A stretch of DNA of 64,000 nucleotides, from NCBI GenBank assembly GCA_021202555.1, contig JAJQCT010000012.1, positions 1 to 64,000 on the forward strand, written 5' to 3'. This DNA comes from Clostridiales bacterium (lineage in GTDB: Bacteria > Bacillota > Clostridia > Oscillospirales > CAG-272). Within the stretch, counting starts at the first letter, position 1. Each line of letters starts with the position of its first letter. Made by a program: the position numbers and the translations under genes. Positions 59,920 to 64,000 of this stretch are shown one piece after another. The notes beneath the pieces were generated by a model. That model saw nothing but the letters and a program-made list of their open reading frames with translations, searched no databases and was not told where the DNA came from.

Positions 59920-59984
59920 ATTATAGCGCACAGGGACGGAACAAACAATTGATTCGGCTTACGCTTATCTTACGAAATCGTAAG
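59920..59984 (-). promoter_or_regulatory. bceA promoter (TTGTTT-N17-TATAAT) with upstream BceR-type operator CTTACGATTTCGTAAG
   Basis: -10 at 59920-59925, -35 at 59943-59948, 16-bp perfect palindrome at 59969-59984. Confidence 0.7.
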
Positions 59985-59990
59985 AATTGA

Positions 59991-60914
59991 TTATTCTCCC
60001 ATAACTCTTTCACGCCGCAAATCGAGCATCACCGTCGTGCCGACTCCTACCTCGGATGTGACGGTGATTTTATGTCCGAGAGCGCCGCATATGCGCCTGC
60101 AAAGGTAAAGCCCGATTCCGCTCGCCTTTTTATCCTCCCGTCCGTTATATCCCGTAAATCCGCGCTCGAAAATCCGAGGCAGATCCTCGGGCGAGATTCC
60201 GATTCCTGTGTCGCGTATAAAGAGCGTCATGTCATCTTCCTTGTAAATCGCGACAGAGCCGCCCTCTTTTGTGTATTTGAGCGCGTTTGAAAGTATTTGC
60301 TCAATGATGAACGAGAGCCATTTTTCATCAGTCAGCGCTCTGTAGCCGAGAGGCAAATATTCAAGGCGTATTCTGCGATATACAAATTCGCCCGAAAGTC
60401 TGCGAACGGCTCCCTTTATAATTTCATCTATGTCGTACTCGCCGAACGCAAAATCAGTGCTGTCAGAATCGAGGCGAAGATACGTCATAGCCATATCAAC
60501 GTAGCTTTCGATGCGGTGAAGGTCGTATGAAAGATGCCTGTTCGTCTCGCTGTCCGCGCTGCCGAGCGAAAGTCGCATTGAGGAAATAGGCGTTTTAATC
60601 TGGTGCGCCCAAACGGAATAATAGTCTGTGCGCTCGTCTGATTTGTGCTTCAGCTCTGAGATTTCGGTCGCCAGCTCCTCGTTTCTTTTTTCAAGACAGG
60701 AAATCTCCATATGCCTTTTTAACTCGCGTCTGTAGTCAAGAGCCAACCAGACGGCAAATATAATGAGCGATACTGTGAAGGGATAAAGAACGGCTGCAAG
60801 CGGCAGCTCGTAAAGCGCGAAGCTTACACCGAGAAAGACAAAAATAAGCGCGAAGAATGCGACGGTGAGATATTTGGTTTTTATGTAATCTGTAAGCGAG
60901 AATTTATTCTTCAA
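59991..60914 (-). CDS. BceS-type intramembrane-sensing histidine kinase
   Basis: Two TM segments with short loop; SVWAHQIKTPISSMRLSL H-box; LFIRDTGIGISPEDLPRIFERGFTG; ASGIGLYLCRRIC. Confidence 0.94.
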   Translation of the reverse strand: MKNKFSLTDYIKTKYLTVAFFALIFVFLGVSFALYELPLAAVLYPFTVSLIIFAVWLALDYRRELKRHMEISCLEKRNEELATEISELKHKSDERTDYYSVWAHQIKTPISSMRLSLGSADSETNRHLSYDLHRIESYVDMAMTYLRLDSDSTDFAFGEYDIDEIIKGAVRRLSGEFVYRRIRLEYLPLGYRALTDEKWLSFIIEQILSNALKYTKEGGSVAIYKEDDMTLFIRDTGIGISPEDLPRIFERGFTGYNGREDKKASGIGLYLCRRICGALGHKITVTSEVGVGTTVMLDLRRERVMGE

Positions 60915-61575
60915 TCTGATACCCCACGCCGTGTCTTGTTACTATAAAATCATTCAGTCCCGCCCCGTCGAGCTTTTTCCTCAGACGATTGACGTTCACC
61001 GTCAGCGTATTGTCGTCTACGAAGCTGTCAGTTTCCCAGAGCGCTATCATCAGCTTTTCGCGCGATACGATTTTGCCCTTGCTTTCCAAAAGAGTTAGGA
61101 GAATGCGGTATTCGTTCTTTGTCAGCTCAAATCTTTCCCCCTCGTATGAAAAGCTGCTGTCGTTCACGTTGAGCGTCAAGCCCCTGTGCGTCAATTTCAC
61201 CTCGGATGAAAAGTCGTATGCGCGTCGAAGAAGCGCGTTGATCTTTGCCGTCAGAACAGGCATATCAAAGGGCTTTTTGATGAAGTCGTCGCCTCCCTTT
61301 TCCATTGCCATTATGATATTCATGTTGTCGGACGCTGAGGATATGAATATGACGGGCACATTTGAAAATTCGCGAATCCTTCCGCACCAGAAGTAGCCGT
61401 TATAAAACGGCAGCATAATGTCGAGCAGTACCAGATGCGGCTTAAAAGCTTCAAACTCCGCTATAATATCTGCGAAATTCTCAGCGCGGCGGCATTCAAA
61501 GCCCCACCGCGTCAGAGAATCGTTTACCGCATCCGCAATTCCCCTGTCGTCCTCGACTGTCAAAATACGATACAT
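60904..61575 (-). CDS. BceR-type OmpR/PhoB-family response regulator
   Basis: Start reassigned to MYRILTVEDDRGIADAV; LVLLDIMLPFYNG; C-terminal winged helix NRLRKKLDGAGLNDFIVTRHGVGYQIEE. Confidence 0.95.
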   Translation of the reverse strand: MYRILTVEDDRGIADAVNDSLTRWGFECRRAENFADIIAEFEAFKPHLVLLDIMLPFYNGYFWCGRIREFSNVPVIFISSASDNMNIIMAMEKGGDDFIKKPFDMPVLTAKINALLRRAYDFSSEVKLTHRGLTLNVNDSSFSYEGERFELTKNEYRILLTLLESKGKIVSREKLMIALWETDSFVDDNTLTVNVNRLRKKLDGAGLNDFIVTRHGVGYQIEE

Positions 61576-61636
61576 AAAATCCACCTCACCTTCGTGTGCC
61601 TTCGTGTGCATTATAACATAAAAAGCGGCGGGGTGC

Positions 61637-61680
61637 AAATAAAAAAGGCTTTCGACATAATCAAAAAGCCCTTTTTATTT
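61637..61680 (-). terminator. sigE terminator
   Basis: AAATAAAAAAGGCTTT…AAAAAGCCCTTTTTATTT inverted repeat. Confidence 0.75.
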
Positions 61681-61686
61681 CCGCGC

Positions 61687-62409
61687 TCAGCTGCCAATCT
61701 CGCAGCGCAGCTCCTCCAAAATCTTTTTTTCAAGCCGCGATATATACGACTGCGAAATACCGAGCATTTTCGCGACCTCCGCCTGTGTGCGCTCAGGTCC
61801 GCCGCCCAGCCCAAACCGAAGCGTTATAATCGAGCGCTCTCTTTCCGAAAGGTGACTGACCGCGAGATGAAGCATACGGTAATCCTCGTCATGCTCGACT
61901 CTGCCGTAAACGGAATCCTCTCCGTCCGTCAGAATGTCCGAGAGAAGCAGCTCATTCCCGTCCCAGTCAACATTGAGCGGCTCGTCAATCGAAATATCAA
62001 GCCGCCGCGACGAGCTTTTGCGGATATACATGAGAATTTCGTTTTCGACGCATCTCGAGGCGTATGTCGCGAGCTTTATGTTCTTTTCGGGCTTAAACGT
62101 GTTTATCGCTTTGATAAGTCCGACCGTGCCGATTCCGATTAAATCCTCAATATCGGCGCCTGTGTTCTCGAACTTTTTGGCAATATAGACGACGAGACGC
62201 AGATTTCGCTCGATTAAAACGTCCGAAAGCGACGGGTCGTCGCCGAGCCGCGAAAGTATGTCCGCTTCCTCCTTTGGCAAAAGCGGCGGCGGCAGCGTCT
62301 CGGGTCCGTTTATGTAGTATTCTTCCCCGTCGCGCATAAATATTATTATCCTGCGCCACAGCCGCCTCGCCCGTCTCATAAGACGGGCAAGTTTCTCTTT
62401 TGTTTTCAT
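61687..62409 (-). CDS. sigE: RNA polymerase sporulation sigma factor SigE
   Basis: IERNLRLVVYIAKKFENTGADIEDLIGIGTVGLIKAI, NKLATYASRC-like block, SerRS-type region 4; adjacent to spoIIGA. Confidence 0.95.
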   Translation of the reverse strand: MKTKEKLARLMRRARRLWRRIIIFMRDGEEYYINGPETLPPPLLPKEEADILSRLGDDPSLSDVLIERNLRLVVYIAKKFENTGADIEDLIGIGTVGLIKAINTFKPEKNIKLATYASRCVENEILMYIRKSSSRRLDISIDEPLNVDWDGNELLLSDILTDGEDSVYGRVEHDEDYRMLHLAVSHLSERERSIITLRFGLGGGPERTQAEVAKMLGISQSYISRLEKKILEELRCEIGS

Positions 62410-62435
62410 ATGCTATACCCCTCCTGCATAAAAAA

Positions 62436-63290
62436 TCATATAAATTCTGACGGCAGAATCGCATCGCATCCGCCGAATTTGCCGTTTGCCGACGAGAGCG
62501 CAATCATACAGTCGCGGCATTTTGCGCCGCCGCGTGTCTCAATCATAACACCGTCGGGTCGATATGCCAAAAGTACGCCGTCGTCGGTGACGCCCGATAC
62601 GGGAATCACGCGGATTTTCCCGACATATTCTCTCGGCAAGCACTCAAGAGCACCCGCATTTGCGCAGGAGACTAAGATTTCAAAAAGACGCGGCTCAAAT
62701 ATGCATTTTACCGCCTCACCGCGTACAATCATGACGGGTCGTCCGGAAATCGGCTCATGAAGGAGATTGCCGCTGTCGGGGAGTGCCTTCAGCCTCACGC
62801 TTTCCCCGCCGTTTGCTATCGTAACGTGCGCCTCTTTGTAATTCGCAGCTCTTTTCGATATTCGTCCAAGCAATGTCACGGCGGCGCACGACAGTCCCGT
62901 GACGAGGATAAAAAGCACGGTGGGAATCATAGTATCCGATGTAAGCGAATCGCGGTAGCCGCGTCCGAGCGAATATATCGCCGTCATGACGCCGCCAAGT
63001 GAGCTTCCGACAGCAAATAGCGTCGCCGCCGCGCCCGCTCTTTTTGCAGCACCCGTTTTTTTGTATGCCGCAAGCGTCATTAAAATTGTCACCGCAACCG
63101 TAAGCGATATGTATAAAATCCCGTCTATATCAAATATAAGCGAAAGCGTCGCGAATATTCCTCCAAGCGTCCCGGCAGCAGTCAATCGGATTACACTCAT
63201 TTTCAGGGACAAAAGACGTCCCGTAATATAAAGCGACACGTAGTCAAGGCTGAAATTCACCAAAAACAATATATCCGCGTAAACAGTCAT
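62436..63290 (-). CDS. spoIIGA: Sigma-E processing peptidase SpoIIGA
   Basis: Start reassigned to MTVYADILFLVNFSLDYVSLYITGRLL; LKALPDSGNLLHEPISGRPVMIV (D-S-G aspartyl-protease-like). Confidence 0.93.
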   Translation of the reverse strand: MTVYADILFLVNFSLDYVSLYITGRLLSLKMSVIRLTAAGTLGGIFATLSLIFDIDGILYISLTVAVTILMTLAAYKKTGAAKRAGAAATLFAVGSSLGGVMTAIYSLGRGYRDSLTSDTMIPTVLFILVTGLSCAAVTLLGRISKRAANYKEAHVTIANGGESVRLKALPDSGNLLHEPISGRPVMIVRGEAVKCIFEPRLFEILVSCANAGALECLPREYVGKIRVIPVSGVTDDGVLLAYRPDGVMIETRGGAKCRDCMIALSSANGKFGGCDAILPSEFI

Positions 63291-63328
63291 ATGAATGCTC
63301 AATACCCCCGTACCGCTGAAATTATAAA

Positions 63329-63362
63329 CCGCCCGAAGTGAAATGGATGTCACTTCGGGCGG
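63329..63362 (-). terminator. Hairpin downstream of the DUF1015 gene
   Basis: CCGCCCGAAGTGA-N8-TCACTTCGGGCGG, 13-bp perfect stem. Confidence 0.65.
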
Positions 63363-63403
63363 CGTTTATTTATATCTTTCAGTGTCCTTTTCGGCGGAAA
63401 TGA

Positions 63404-64000
63404 CTATATCGTCAATTCCCCGTCGGTCAATATCCTTTTAGCTTCACAGTAAAATCTCTTGTCGGTGGCGTGTCCCATCGAAAAAGTCTTTCGCGGGAGC
63501 GATCCGCCGCGTGCGACGTCCTCGAAAAGCTCCCCTTTCCCGATTCCGTCAAATATGAAGGCGACCTTTCCCTCCTCGTCCGCTAAGCGATGAGCCGTAT
63601 CAAGACCGTGAATGTAATCGACACCGCAAATCATGGAGCGCGACTCGCACTCGTCAATGAAGCGCTGAACCGTGCCGACGGGAAGCGGGCTTTCGGGAGA
63701 TGGAACTGTAACCTCCTCACCTCCGCCGTGATATACAATTTTCACATTCTGCGAGGTAAACGCGCCATGAAGATTTTTTGCGAAGCGTCTGAACGCATCC
63801 GTCAAGGCGCATGGGTCGCCGCACTTTACTACACGGTAAATTGGCTCGAAGTCGAGCGTTTCGTCGTGCAGATTCGTAAGCTCTACAAGCGCAAAACGCG
63901 CGGGATGAGTTTCATAAAGCGCCTTTGGAATAAGCGTCTTCGTGCGCTCCCACAGCACCTTTGCAGCAGCGAGCGAATGATTTCCGTCGCCGACTACAAA
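63404..64000 (-). CDS. DUF1015 family protein (5' part beyond window edge)
   Basis: Frame continues to the window edge as FVVGDGNHSLAAAKVLWERTK…, a DUF1015 hallmark; ends TDGELTI. Confidence 0.85.
   Translation of the reverse strand, partial: FVVGDGNHSLAAAKVLWERTKTLIPKALYETHPARFALVELTNLHDETLDFEPIYRVVKCGDPCALTDAFRRFAKNLHGAFTSQNVKIVYHGGGEEVTVPSPESPLPVGTVQRFIDECESRSMICGVDYIHGLDTAHRLADEEGKVAFIFDGIGKGELFEDVARGGSLPRKTFSMGHATDKRFYCEAKRILTDGELTI

Overview
The window is a dense, mostly ordinary chromosomal segment of an endospore-forming Clostridia-type (low-GC Gram-positive lineage) bacterium. The lineage call rests on sigE/spoIIGA, a GerA/SpoVAF-type germination protein, BceRS-BceAB, trmK and KtrAB. 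I support about 49 CDSs; one (1..2066, minus) is absent from the ORF track because it runs off the left edge. Most other ORFs in the track are antisense or shadow artefacts of the high-coding strand. I saw no tRNA, rRNA, CRISPR array, prophage or transposase. The more novel signals are mostly non-coding. (1) A prfB gene without the classical RF2 frameshift, but with a strong-SD two-codon uORF, AUG-ACC-UGA, in its leader. (2) Three 77-bp tandem repeats between guaB and argG with a covarying hairpin. (3) A dispersed two-hairpin repeat (two copies) with compensatory changes. (4) A 930-bp gap with a perfect promoter, a 19-aa ORF and nested hairpins. (5) Structured leaders upstream of a ZIP transporter and a germination gene, the latter placing the SD inside a perfect 14-bp inverted repeat. 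Gene-level items: a BlaI repressor overlapping an uncharacterised nuclease-like protein, a TtcA/DUF3343/cysteine-desulfurase cassette, a very large cyclic-glucan-synthase-like protein, and an IMPDH that looks like the Tritrichomonas-type enzyme. All calls are by eye; no searches or folding were run.
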